This document shows, one piece after another, positions 54,783 through 62,514 of a stretch of DNA of 64,000 nucleotides. The first letter of the stretch is position 1. The number at the start of each line of letters is the position of its first letter. The DNA is taken from NCBI RefSeq assembly GCF_002741945.1, contig NZ_MDVN01000003.1, positions 248,001 through 312,000 on the forward strand, given 5' to 3'. A program made the translations under genes and the position numbers. The notes beneath the pieces were generated by a model. That model ran no database searches and had not been told where the DNA came from. It saw nothing but the letters and a program-made list of their open reading frames with translations. This DNA comes from Gaetbulibacter sp. 4G1 (GTDB taxonomy: Bacteria; Bacteroidota; Bacteroidia; Flavobacteriales; Flavobacteriaceae).

Positions 54783-55610
54783 ATGATAAAGACAGTAGCT
54801 ATACAGGGTGTAAAAGGATCATTTCATCATATAGTTTCTCAACAGTTTTTTAATAAAGATGTTGAAGCTATTGAGTGTTTAACTTTTGATCGTGTTGTAG
54901 AAAGCTTAATAGGTGAAGAATGTGATGCAGCGATAATGGCTTTAGAGAATTCCATTGCAGGTTCAATTATTCCTAATTATGCATTAATAGATAGTTGTAA
55001 TTTGCATGTAGTTGGTGAGCATTATGTTGATGTTCAACATAATTTAATGGCTTTGCCAAAGCAAAGTATTTCAGATATAAAAGAAGTGTATTCACACCCT
55101 ATGGCATTGTTGCAGTGTAAAGAGTTTTTTAAAGAATACCCGCATATAAAACTTGTAGAAGATAAAGATACAGCCGAAGTAGCACAGCGTATAAATGAAA
55201 AAAAATTAAAAGGTATTGGAGCCATTGCAAGTGTAAAAGCTGCTGAAATTTTTAAACTTGATATATTAAAACCTAGTATACAAACTATTAAACACAACGA
55301 AACACGTTTTGCGATTGTAAAGCGAACAAATTCTGAAGTACCAGAAAGCGAAATAAATAAAGCTTCGATAAAGTTTGAAACCGACCATAAGCGTGGAAGT
55401 TTAGCAGCAATTTTGAATGTAATGAGTGACTGTAAAATGAATTTAACAAAAATTCAATCATTACCAATTGTTGAAACGCCTTGGAAGTATGCTTTTTTTG
55501 TTGATGTAACTTTTAGTGATTATGCAGATTTTAAAAAAGCAAAAAATATAATTGATATTATGGGACAAGGATTTAAAGTTCTTGGAGAATATAAAAATGC
55601 AAAGTTATGA
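54783..55610 (+). CDS. pheA: Prephenate dehydratase
   Basis: Turns prephenate into phenylpyruvate. 275 residues: PDT domain (about 1-180; VAIQGVKGSFHHIV, ALENSIAGSI, and the TRF of NETRFAIVKR) and a C-terminal ACT domain (about 195-275; FETDHKRGSLAAILNVMSD, LTKIQSLPI in place of the usual ESRP region). There is no fused chorismate mutase; that domain is on the DAHP synthase at 57618. I use the ATG at 54783; a TTG six bases earlier lies inside the T-tract. First gene of the operon; the next start overlaps its stop (ATGA). Confidence 0.95.
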   Translation: MIKTVAIQGVKGSFHHIVSQQFFNKDVEAIECLTFDRVVESLIGEECDAAIMALENSIAGSIIPNYALIDSCNLHVVGEHYVDVQHNLMALPKQSISDIKEVYSHPMALLQCKEFFKEYPHIKLVEDKDTAEVAQRINEKKLKGIGAIASVKAAEIFKLDILKPSIQTIKHNETRFAIVKRTNSEVPESEINKASIKFETDHKRGSLAAILNVMSDCKMNLTKIQSLPIVETPWKYAFFVDVTFSDYADFKKAKNIIDIMGQGFKVLGEYKNAKL

Positions 55611-56752
55611 TTGAAGTCGCTAACAGACTGCATACCGTTGAAGAATATTACTTCTCAAAAAAATTAAGAGAAGTTAATTTACTTATTGCAAGTGGTAAGC
55701 CTATTATTAATTTAGGTATTGGTAGTCCAGATTTACAACCGCCACAAAAAGTAGTTGAAGCTTTAACTGAAGGATTGTCAAACCCATTTGCACATAAATA
55801 TCAAAGTTATCAAGGGCTACCAGAGCTTCGGGATGCTATAGCAAAGTTTTATAAAGAACATTTCTCGGTTGATTTAAGTGCTAATACTGAGGTTTTACCT
55901 TTAATGGGAAGTAAAGAAGGTATTATGCACATTTCTATGGCATATTTAAATGAAGGCGATGAGGTGTTAATTCCTAATCCGGGATATCCTACTTATCAAT
56001 CGGTAACAAAATTAGTAGGAGCAAAACCTGTTTTTTATGAGTTGGATGCTGCTAATAATTGGATGCCAGATTTGAAAAGTTTAGAAAAGTCTGATTTAAG
56101 TAAGGTGAAATTAATGTGGGTTAATTATCCGCATATGCCAACAGGAGCAAAAGCTAATAAGTACTTGTTTGAAGATTTAGTTGCCTTTGCAAAGCGAAAC
56201 AATATTTTAATTGTAAACGATAATCCATATAGTTTTATTTTAAATGATAACCCAAAAAGCATATTAGAAGTAGAGGGAGCAAAAGAGGTGTGTTTAGAAC
56301 TTAATTCTTTAAGTAAAACGTTTAATATGGCAGGTTGGCGTGTTGGTATGTTAGTTGGAAATGATGAGCACATAAATAATGTTTTAAAGGTGAAAAGTAA
56401 TATGGATTCTGGAATGTTTTATGGAATTCAAAAAGGAGCTATTGAAGCTTTAAAGTGCTCTAAAATGTGGTTTGTTACATTAAATAGTGTTTATAAACAA
56501 CGACGAGATTTAGTTTGGAAATTAGCCGACGCATTAAACTGCACTTATGATAAAACAGCAAAAGGACTTTTTGTTTGGGCTAAATTACCAGCATTTGTTA
56601 AAGCAGAAGAGTTTATAGATTTAATTCTTAAAGAGAACCATGTTTTTATTACCCCTGGAACAATTTTTGGAAGCCAGGGAGAAGGTTACATAAGGTTTTC
56701 TTTATGTGCCTCAACCGAAGTTTTAGAGAAAGCATTAGCAAGATTAAAATAA
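55607..56752 (+). CDS. Class I/II aminotransferase (aromatic/aspartate type)
   Basis: PLP aminotransferase of 381 residues. The PLP Lys is in NSLSKTFNMAGWRVG; other landmarks are NLGIGSPDLQPPQKV, YQSYQGLPELRDAIAKFY, NPGYPTYQ and IRFSLCAS. It probably transaminates phenylpyruvate and hydroxyphenylpyruvate (or prephenate), given its place between pheA and tyrA. The sequence also resembles LL-diaminopimelate and aspartate aminotransferases, so specificity is inferred from context. Confidence 0.9.
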   Translation: MIEVANRLHTVEEYYFSKKLREVNLLIASGKPIINLGIGSPDLQPPQKVVEALTEGLSNPFAHKYQSYQGLPELRDAIAKFYKEHFSVDLSANTEVLPLMGSKEGIMHISMAYLNEGDEVLIPNPGYPTYQSVTKLVGAKPVFYELDAANNWMPDLKSLEKSDLSKVKLMWVNYPHMPTGAKANKYLFEDLVAFAKRNNILIVNDNPYSFILNDNPKSILEVEGAKEVCLELNSLSKTFNMAGWRVGMLVGNDEHINNVLKVKSNMDSGMFYGIQKGAIEALKCSKMWFVTLNSVYKQRRDLVWKLADALNCTYDKTAKGLFVWAKLPAFVKAEEFIDLILKENHVFITPGTIFGSQGEGYIRFSLCASTEVLEKALARLK

Positions 56753-56754
56753 GT

Positions 56755-57606
56755 ATGAAAAATATATACATAATAGGAGTTGGTTTAATAGGCGGGAGTC
56801 TTGCTATAGATATTAAAAAAAATAATTCAAGTACGGTTATACATGGTATTAGTAGAAAAGATTCTACTTTAAATGAAGCATTATCTCTTAATTTAATTGA
56901 TAAAAAGGCCACATTAGATGATATTGAAAATGCAGACTTGGTTATTGTATCTATTCCAGTAGATGCAACCGTTAAATTATTACCAACCATTTTAGATAAA
57001 ATTTCGGATAATGGATTGGTTGTAGACGCAGGATCGACAAAAGTAGACATATGTAAAGTAGTTGAGAATCATCCTAAACGAAGAAATTTTTTAGCAATGC
57101 ATCCTATTGCAGGGACAGAGCATTCTGGACCAAGCGCAGCGATTCCAGATTTGTTTATAGGTAAAACAAATATTATTTGTGAGGTAGAAAAGACAACATT
57201 TAAACTTCAAGAAAAGGCATTAAAACTATTTACCGATATAGGGATGCGTATTCGATATATGAACCCAGAGGCTCACGATAAGCATATTGCTTATATGTCG
57301 CACTTATCTCATATTAGTTCATTTATGTTAGGTAAAACAGTTATTGAAAAAGAAAAAAATGAGCGCGATATTTTTGATATGGCAGGTAGTGGGTTTGAAT
57401 CAACGGTTAGGTTGGCTAAAAGTTCACCAGAAATGTGGACGCCTATTTTTAAACAAAATAAAACCAATGTTATTGAAACATTAGAAGAGTATATTACGAA
57501 TCTTACGCATTTTAAAGAGTTAATGAAACAAGATGATTTTGATGCCATTTTTAGCGAAATGAAAGATACCAATCATATAAAAGATATTTTAAACGGAATT
57601 AGTTAA
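56755..57606 (+). CDS. tyrA: Prephenate dehydrogenase
   Basis: NAD-dependent oxidative decarboxylation of prephenate to 4-hydroxyphenylpyruvate. 283 residues. The start at 56755 gives the Rossmann motif IYIIGVGLIGGSLAID at once; an upstream in-frame ATG at 56704 lies inside the aminotransferase gene. Typical residues: GSTK, the HPIAGTEHSGPSAA loop with the catalytic His, and HDKHIAYMSHLSHI. No ACT or chorismate mutase domain is attached. Starts 2 bases after the aminotransferase stop. Confidence 0.94.
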   Translation: MKNIYIIGVGLIGGSLAIDIKKNNSSTVIHGISRKDSTLNEALSLNLIDKKATLDDIENADLVIVSIPVDATVKLLPTILDKISDNGLVVDAGSTKVDICKVVENHPKRRNFLAMHPIAGTEHSGPSAAIPDLFIGKTNIICEVEKTTFKLQEKALKLFTDIGMRIRYMNPEAHDKHIAYMSHLSHISSFMLGKTVIEKEKNERDIFDMAGSGFESTVRLAKSSPEMWTPIFKQNKTNVIETLEEYITNLTHFKELMKQDDFDAIFSEMKDTNHIKDILNGIS

Positions 57607-57617
57607 GTAGTAAAATT

Positions 57618-58700
57618 ATGGAAAACAAAAAAGAAATGAGAACATGGTTAGATGATTTAAAACTAGATCATCCATTAGTAATTGCTGGACCATGTAGTGC
57701 AGAAACCGAAGAGCAAGTTTTAAAAATAGCACACGAGCTTAAAGATACCGATGTTAATTATTTTAGAGCAGGAATATGGAAACCAAGAACACGTCCGGGA
57801 ATGTTTGAAGGTGTTGGTGCTTTAGGGTTAAAATGGTTGCAGAAAGTAAAAGAAGAAACAGGAATGAAAACCTGTACAGAAGTTGCTAATGCTGCCCATG
57901 TAAAATTGGCTTTAGAGCATGATATTGATTTATTATGGATTGGAGCACGCTCAACGGTTAGCCCCTTTATTATGCAAGAAATTGCAGATGCCTTGCAAGG
58001 AACTGACAAAACAGTACTAGTAAAAAACCCTGTAAATCCAGATTTAGCTTTATGGTTAGGTGGTATTGAAAGATTACATAGTGCAGGTATTAAAAATTTA
58101 GGCGCTATTCATAGAGGGTTTTCAACATACGAAAAGTCGAAATATCGTAATATTCCAGAATGGCAATTAGCCATAGAATTTCAAAATAAATTTCCTGATT
58201 TACCATTAATAAATGACCCTTCTCATATTACAGGTAAAAGAGATATGGTTTTTGAAGTATCTCAAGAAGCATTAGATTTAAATTTTGATGGTTTAATGAT
58301 TGAAACTCATCATGATCCAGATAATGCTTGGAGTGATGCAGCACAGCAAGTGACACCAAAAGCTTTGATACAGATGATGATAGATCTTAAAATTAGAAAA
58401 ACTACTGATAAAGAAGCAGATTATACTAATGCACTAAATAATTTAAGAGCACAGATAGATGTGGTAGATAATCAAATTATTGAATTACTTGGTAAACGTA
58501 TGAAAGCTGCTGATGGTATTGGAGCTCTAAAAAAGAGTAAAAACGTAGCGGTATTACAATCTAAACGTTGGAATGAGATTTTAGGTAAAATGGTTTTAGA
58601 AGGAGAATCTAAAGGATTAAGTGAAGAGTTTATTTTAAAAATGTTTAAAGCTATTCACCAAGAGTCTATTAATCATCAAGAAAAGATTATTAATGGATAA
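57618..58700 (+). CDS. DAHP synthase (KDO8PS-like type) fused to chorismate mutase
   Basis: 360 residues. The N-terminal barrel (about 1-260) is 3-deoxy-7-phosphoheptulonate synthase: VIAGPCSAETEEQV, RAGIWKPRTRPGMFEG, LWIGARS, AIHRGFS and INDPSHITGKR. The C-terminal helical domain (about 270-360; LRAQIDVVDNQIIELLGKRM) is an AroQ-type chorismate mutase. Thus one protein covers the first and a branch step of aromatic synthesis, and feedback can act through the mutase domain. Last gene of the operon, followed by a strong terminator. Confidence 0.95.
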   Translation: MENKKEMRTWLDDLKLDHPLVIAGPCSAETEEQVLKIAHELKDTDVNYFRAGIWKPRTRPGMFEGVGALGLKWLQKVKEETGMKTCTEVANAAHVKLALEHDIDLLWIGARSTVSPFIMQEIADALQGTDKTVLVKNPVNPDLALWLGGIERLHSAGIKNLGAIHRGFSTYEKSKYRNIPEWQLAIEFQNKFPDLPLINDPSHITGKRDMVFEVSQEALDLNFDGLMIETHHDPDNAWSDAAQQVTPKALIQMMIDLKIRKTTDKEADYTNALNNLRAQIDVVDNQIIELLGKRMKAADGIGALKKSKNVAVLQSKRWNEILGKMVLEGESKGLSEEFILKMFKAIHQESINHQEKIING

Positions 58701-58711
58701 AGTTTGTAAAC

Positions 58712-58743
58712 AAAAAAGCCCTCACAATTGTGAGGGCTTTTTT
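58712..58743. terminator. Terminator after the aromatic operon
   Basis: A perfect 32-base palindrome: AAAAAAGCCCTCACAA (58712-58727) followed by its complement (58728-58743), with a T-run on both strands. It can serve the aromatic operon and the convergent gene at 58760. Confidence 0.9.
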
Positions 58744-58759
58744 TATAAGTAACATTCTG

Positions 58760-59209
58760 TTATTTATTTCTTTTGAAAAGGTAACGTGTTATAAAAATAC
58801 CTTTACCATCTCCTTTTCCTCCTTCACTTTCTACAGCACTAGTAACAAAAGCTAGCTCCCATCCCTCTTCTATCATTGTGTTAATTTTAGAAGTAATTAT
58901 CGCATCATTTGCAGCTATATTTTGAAAACGAATGCCTCCAAGGTTATAAAAGTTTAATAATTTAGTTTCGTCAAAACCTTTAACTCTTATGTCCCCACGT
59001 TTAGATTTGTTACGTGTTTTATCCTCTTCAGTTTGCGTTGTTGTGTACTCTTTGTAGTCTTTTTGTTCGTTAGCACTAATAAGTCTAGAACGTCCTAAAC
59101 CATTAGGGACAATAGATTCTACACTAGTAATAACTTTGTACTCTACTTGAGCCGTTGCATCCATAAATGCGAAAAGGCTAATAGCCAAAACAATAAATAA
59201 TTTTTTCAT
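58760..59209 (-). CDS. Secreted protein of unknown function
   Basis: 149 residues with a signal peptide (MKKLFIVLAISLFAFMDATAQ; cleavage after TAQ). The mature part is polar, with a Lys/Thr-rich middle (YTTTQTEEDKTRNKSKRG) and ends in a stretch seen in many Bacteroidetes secreted proteins (INTMIEEGWELAFVTSAV... FITRYLFKR). I recognise no function. It is a single gene, transcribed towards the terminator of the aromatic operon. A weak TAATCTTG-like element lies upstream on the minus strand. Confidence 0.8.
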   Translation of the reverse strand: MKKLFIVLAISLFAFMDATAQVEYKVITSVESIVPNGLGRSRLISANEQKDYKEYTTTQTEEDKTRNKSKRGDIRVKGFDETKLLNFYNLGGIRFQNIAANDAIITSKINTMIEEGWELAFVTSAVESEGGKGDGKGIFITRYLFKRNK

Positions 59210-59284
59210 GTTGTTGATTTTTGATTAAAATTAATAATGACAAGATTAACCAATATCTATGCCAAAAAAAATATTTTTTAGTTT

Positions 59285-59292
59285 TACTTTTG
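59285..59292 (+). promoter_or_regulatory. -7 promoter element of rsgA
   Basis: TACTTTTG, an exact TAnnTTTG match, 9 bases before the ATG at 59301. It lies inside the 5' extension of the reading frame, which argues that the true start is 59301 and the mRNA is nearly leaderless. Confidence 0.55.
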
Positions 59293-59300
59293 AAAAAGTT

Positions 59301-60248
59301 ATGACAGGACGCGTTTATAAATCTACAGGTAGTTGGTACTCAGTTAAAACCGAATTGGGTGAAATGTACAAATGCCGTATAAAAGGGAAGTTTCGTATAA
59401 AAGGAATTAAAAGCACCAACCCCATTGCTGTGGGTGATATTGTAGATTTTGAATTAGAGACAGATAATGATCAGGAATCAGGGATTATTCATAATATTAA
59501 AGATAGATTTAATTATATTGTTAGAAAATCGGTAAACCTCTCTAAGCAAACACATATTATTTCGGCAAATATTGATCTAGTCTTTTTAATGATTACTATT
59601 AATAACCCACCAACACTAACCAGTTTTATTGATAGATTTTTAGTAACAGCTGAAGCATACTCCATAAAAACCATATTGCTGTTTAATAAGATTGACACTT
59701 ATGACGAGGATACATTAAATGAGGTTAAATATTTAGCACATGTGTATAGAAAAATTGGCTATGAATGTATAGGGGTATCAGCTGTAACAGGAAAGAATGT
59801 AGATAAAGTAAAATCTTTAATGCGTGGTAAAGTAAGTATGTTTTCTGGACATTCTGGAGTTGGTAAATCTACACTTGTAAATGCTATCGAGCCTTCGTTA
59901 AATATTAAAACAAAAGAAATTTCAACCCAACATATGCAAGGGCAGCATACTACTACATTTGCAGAAATGTTCGATCTAAGTTTTGATGCTAAAATTATCG
60001 ATACTCCAGGAATAAAAGGCTTCGGAGTTGTGGATATGGATAAAGAAGAAGTAGGCGATTATTTTCCCGAAATATTTAAATTAAAACAAGATTGCAAATT
60101 CAATAATTGTTTGCATACCAAAGAACCAAAGTGTGCAATAAAAAAAGCCTTAGATAGTGATGAGATAGCGTTTTCGCGTTACAGAAGCTATTTGCAAATT
60201 ATTGAAGGTGAAGATGAGCATTATAGAACTGATAATTGGGAAAAGTAA
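59301..60248 (+). CDS. rsgA: Ribosome small-subunit-dependent GTPase A
   Basis: Late 30S assembly GTPase (YjeQ/RsgA), 315 residues. OB-fold at about 1-75 (GRVYKSTGSWYSV); circularly permuted GTPase with the G4-type NKID first, then G1 GHSGVGKSTLVNAI and G3 DTPGIKGFG; C-terminal zinc knuckle with C-x4-C-x-H-x5-C (CKFNNCLHTKEPKC). An in-frame ATG at 59259 would add 14 hydrophobic residues but overlaps the likely promoter, so I reject it. Confidence 0.96.
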   Translation: MTGRVYKSTGSWYSVKTELGEMYKCRIKGKFRIKGIKSTNPIAVGDIVDFELETDNDQESGIIHNIKDRFNYIVRKSVNLSKQTHIISANIDLVFLMITINNPPTLTSFIDRFLVTAEAYSIKTILLFNKIDTYDEDTLNEVKYLAHVYRKIGYECIGVSAVTGKNVDKVKSLMRGKVSMFSGHSGVGKSTLVNAIEPSLNIKTKEISTQHMQGQHTTTFAEMFDLSFDAKIIDTPGIKGFGVVDMDKEEVGDYFPEIFKLKQDCKFNNCLHTKEPKCAIKKALDSDEIAFSRYRSYLQIIEGEDEHYRTDNWEK

Positions 60249-60286
60249 TAGTTAATTGTTTACCAAATTAAAATAATTTATAATAT

Positions 60287-61447
60287 ATGAAATATTTTTT
60301 TGTATCTCTTATTGCTTCATTATTGACTGTAAGCTGTTTGAATAGAAAGACTGATAATCCAGAAAATAAAGTTCTTGAAAAAACTAAAGATATCTTCAAA
60401 CTAAACACCTTATTTAAGCAAGGGGAAGGCGGCTATGCTTGTTATAGAATACCAGCGATTGTTACTGCTAATAACGGAGCTATTTTAGCTTTTAGTGAAG
60501 CTCGAAAATCTAGCTGCTCTGATACAGGAGATATAGATTTGGTTATGAAAAAATCTATAGATAATGGTGTTACATGGAGCAATGTTAAAATAATTTGGAA
60601 CGATAAAGCTAATGTTTGTGGAAACCCATCACCGGTAGTAGATGTTGAAACAGGTACTGTTCATTTGCTAGTTACTTGGAATAACGGAGAAGATCATGAA
60701 TCAGAAATTATTAACGGGACAAGTATTGATGGCAGATTAGTATATCATTTAGTGTCAACTGATCATGGAGAAACATGGTCAGAGCCAAAAAATATTACTG
60801 CTACTACTAAAAAGCCCAATTGGTCGTGGTATGCAACTGGACCTGTACACGGTATTCAATTAAAAAAAGGAAATTATAAAGGAAGGTTGATAATTCCGTG
60901 CGACCATATTGAAAAAGAGACAAAGAAATACTATTCACACGTTTTTTATTCAGATGATCATGGTGTTTCATGGGAGCTAGGGGGAAGTACTCCTGTTGAT
61001 CAAGTAAATGAATGCACAATAGCAGAGTTAACAAATGGAGACTTACTGCTTAATATGCGCAATTATAATAGAGATGCTGTTAAATCTAGACAAATAGCGA
61101 TTAGTGAAAATGGAGGTGATACATGGATTAATCAAAAATTTGATACCCAATTACCAGAGCCTAGGTGTCAAGGCGCGTTATTATCTGTTCAAAATAGTAA
61201 AAAGAACGCTTTACTATTTACAAATCCAGCAGATTCAATGGCAAGAGTAAATATGACGCTTTCAATAAGCAATGATGATGGTTTAAGTTGGGGCAAAAAA
61301 ATTCCTATATATAAATCGCATTCTGCTTATTCAGACCTTACAGAATTAAAGAATGGAAATATTTTAGTTTTATATGAAGGGGGTATTGAAAATGCCTATG
61401 AAGGTATTCATTACAAAATTATTCCTAAAAACCTTATTTTTAATTAA
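60287..61447 (+). CDS. Sialidase (GH33, BNR repeats), lipoprotein
   Basis: Exo-alpha-sialidase-like, 386 residues with a lipoprotein signal ending at VSC (Cys17). The FRIP-type motif is GYACYRIPAIV. Asp boxes (S-x-D-x-G-x-x-W) occur about five times: SIDNGVTWS, STDHGETWS, SDDHGVSWE, SENGGDTWI and SNDDGLSWG. The catalytic Tyr/Glu region near TDLTELKNGNILVLYEGG is present, and SEARKSSCSDTGDIDLV carries the family Asp. It would remove terminal sialic acids at the cell surface. It stands alone, without other sialic-acid genes, next to rsgA and dtd. Confidence 0.9.
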   Translation: MKYFFVSLIASLLTVSCLNRKTDNPENKVLEKTKDIFKLNTLFKQGEGGYACYRIPAIVTANNGAILAFSEARKSSCSDTGDIDLVMKKSIDNGVTWSNVKIIWNDKANVCGNPSPVVDVETGTVHLLVTWNNGEDHESEIINGTSIDGRLVYHLVSTDHGETWSEPKNITATTKKPNWSWYATGPVHGIQLKKGNYKGRLIIPCDHIEKETKKYYSHVFYSDDHGVSWELGGSTPVDQVNECTIAELTNGDLLLNMRNYNRDAVKSRQIAISENGGDTWINQKFDTQLPEPRCQGALLSVQNSKKNALLFTNPADSMARVNMTLSISNDDGLSWGKKIPIYKSHSAYSDLTELKNGNILVLYEGGIENAYEGIHYKIIPKNLIFN

Positions 61448-61459
61448 GGCTTATTTATA

Positions 61460-61912
61460 ATGAAAGTAGTTATACAAAGAGTTACAAAAGCTAGTGTTAC
61501 TATACAAAATAGAAAAGTGGCATCCATCAAAAAAGGACTATTAGTGTTTTTAGGAATTGTAAGCGAAGATTCTAATGATGATATTAAATGGTTAATTAAT
61601 AAAGTAACAAACCTTCGTGTTTTTGGAGACGAAAATGGAGTAATGAATAAATCGGTTATTGATGTAAACGGCGATGTTATTGTTGTTAGCCAATTTACTT
61701 TACATGCCTTAACAAAAAAAGGCAACAGACCAAGTTATATTAAAGCCGCAAAACCAGATACTGCAATTCCGTTATATAAAACTTTTGTAAACCAGTTAGA
61801 ATTAAATTTAGGTAGGCCAATTCAAACAGGCGAGTTTGGTGCTGATATGAAAGTAGAACTAATTAATGATGGGCCAGTAACTATTATAATCGATTCTAAA
61901 AACAAAGAATAA
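61460..61912 (+). CDS. dtd: D-aminoacyl-tRNA deacylase
   Basis: Removes D-amino acids from mischarged tRNA. 150 residues. N-terminus MKVVIQRVTKASVTI, the SQFTLHALTKKGNRPSY motif and the cross-subunit Gly-Pro signature NDGPVTI, all as in Dtd1. Length is standard. It lies 12 bases after the sialidase and is immediately followed by the next reading frame, so it is probably part of a short operon. Confidence 0.96.
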   Translation: MKVVIQRVTKASVTIQNRKVASIKKGLLVFLGIVSEDSNDDIKWLINKVTNLRVFGDENGVMNKSVIDVNGDVIVVSQFTLHALTKKGNRPSYIKAAKPDTAIPLYKTFVNQLELNLGRPIQTGEFGADMKVELINDGPVTIIIDSKNKE

Positions 61913-62437
61913 TTGGCATCAATTTTTGGGCATAGTGCAGTTGGCCTTACAATTTCAAAGCTTATAGATAAAAAGAATAGTAGATTGCTATTATTGATTG
62001 CTATTTTGTCAACTATATTACCAGATTTTGATGTTATAGGTTTTAAATTTGGTATTCCATATACGCACCCTTTAGGGCATAGAGGTTTTACACATTCTAT
62101 AATTTTTGCAGTATTATGGGCACTTATTTTAATGTTTACAATAGGTAAAAAAAATAAGCTCATGTGGTTTCTGGTTATTTTTTTATCCACATTGTCTCAT
62201 GGTATATTAGATGCTATGACATCTGGTGGCGAAGGTGTTGGGTTTTTAATTCCATTTGATAATAATCGATTTTTCTTTCCTTTTAGAAAAATAATAGTGT
62301 CGCCACTTGGAATAAAAAACTTTTTCTCAGAATGGGGTTTGCAAGTCGTTTTTAGTGAAATAAAATATGTGATTCTCCCATGTTTTTTTATATTAGCTGT
62401 AAGAATTTTAATTAAAAGGGTAAAGAAAAATTTTTAG
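61913..62437 (+). CDS. YdjM-like membrane-bound metal-dependent hydrolase
   Basis: 174 residues with about four membrane helices. FGHSAVGLTISKLI at the start, ILSTILPDFDVIGF, HPLGHRGFTHSIIF and SHGILDAMTSGGEGVGFLIPFDNNRFFFPF match the YdjM/DUF457 family with its conserved H, D and HRGxTHS residues. The start is TTG at 61913, adjacent to the dtd stop; no ATG is near the family N-terminus. It is proposed to be a metal-dependent hydrolase in the inner membrane; the substrate is unknown. Confidence 0.87.
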   Translation: MASIFGHSAVGLTISKLIDKKNSRLLLLIAILSTILPDFDVIGFKFGIPYTHPLGHRGFTHSIIFAVLWALILMFTIGKKNKLMWFLVIFLSTLSHGILDAMTSGGEGVGFLIPFDNNRFFFPFRKIIVSPLGIKNFFSEWGLQVVFSEIKYVILPCFFILAVRILIKRVKKNF

Positions 62438-62514
62438 TGAATATGATTTTTCTCATATTAGTATAGATTATATTCCTATAAATTCACCTTTTAATCTTGT
62501 TTAAAAAATAAACC

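Noticed and set aside
56649-57050. A 133-codon ORF antisense to the aminotransferase/tyrA junction
   Set aside because: Crosses the boundary of two certain genes on the opposite strand; composition is that of a shadow frame.
59259-59300. N-terminal extension of RsgA starting at 59259
   Set aside because: The extension contains an exact -7 promoter element and codes for residues not found in the family; start at 59301 fits better.
61822-62190. A 122-codon ORF antisense to dtd and the YdjM-like gene
   Set aside because: Covers the ends of two recognised genes; no supporting motif.
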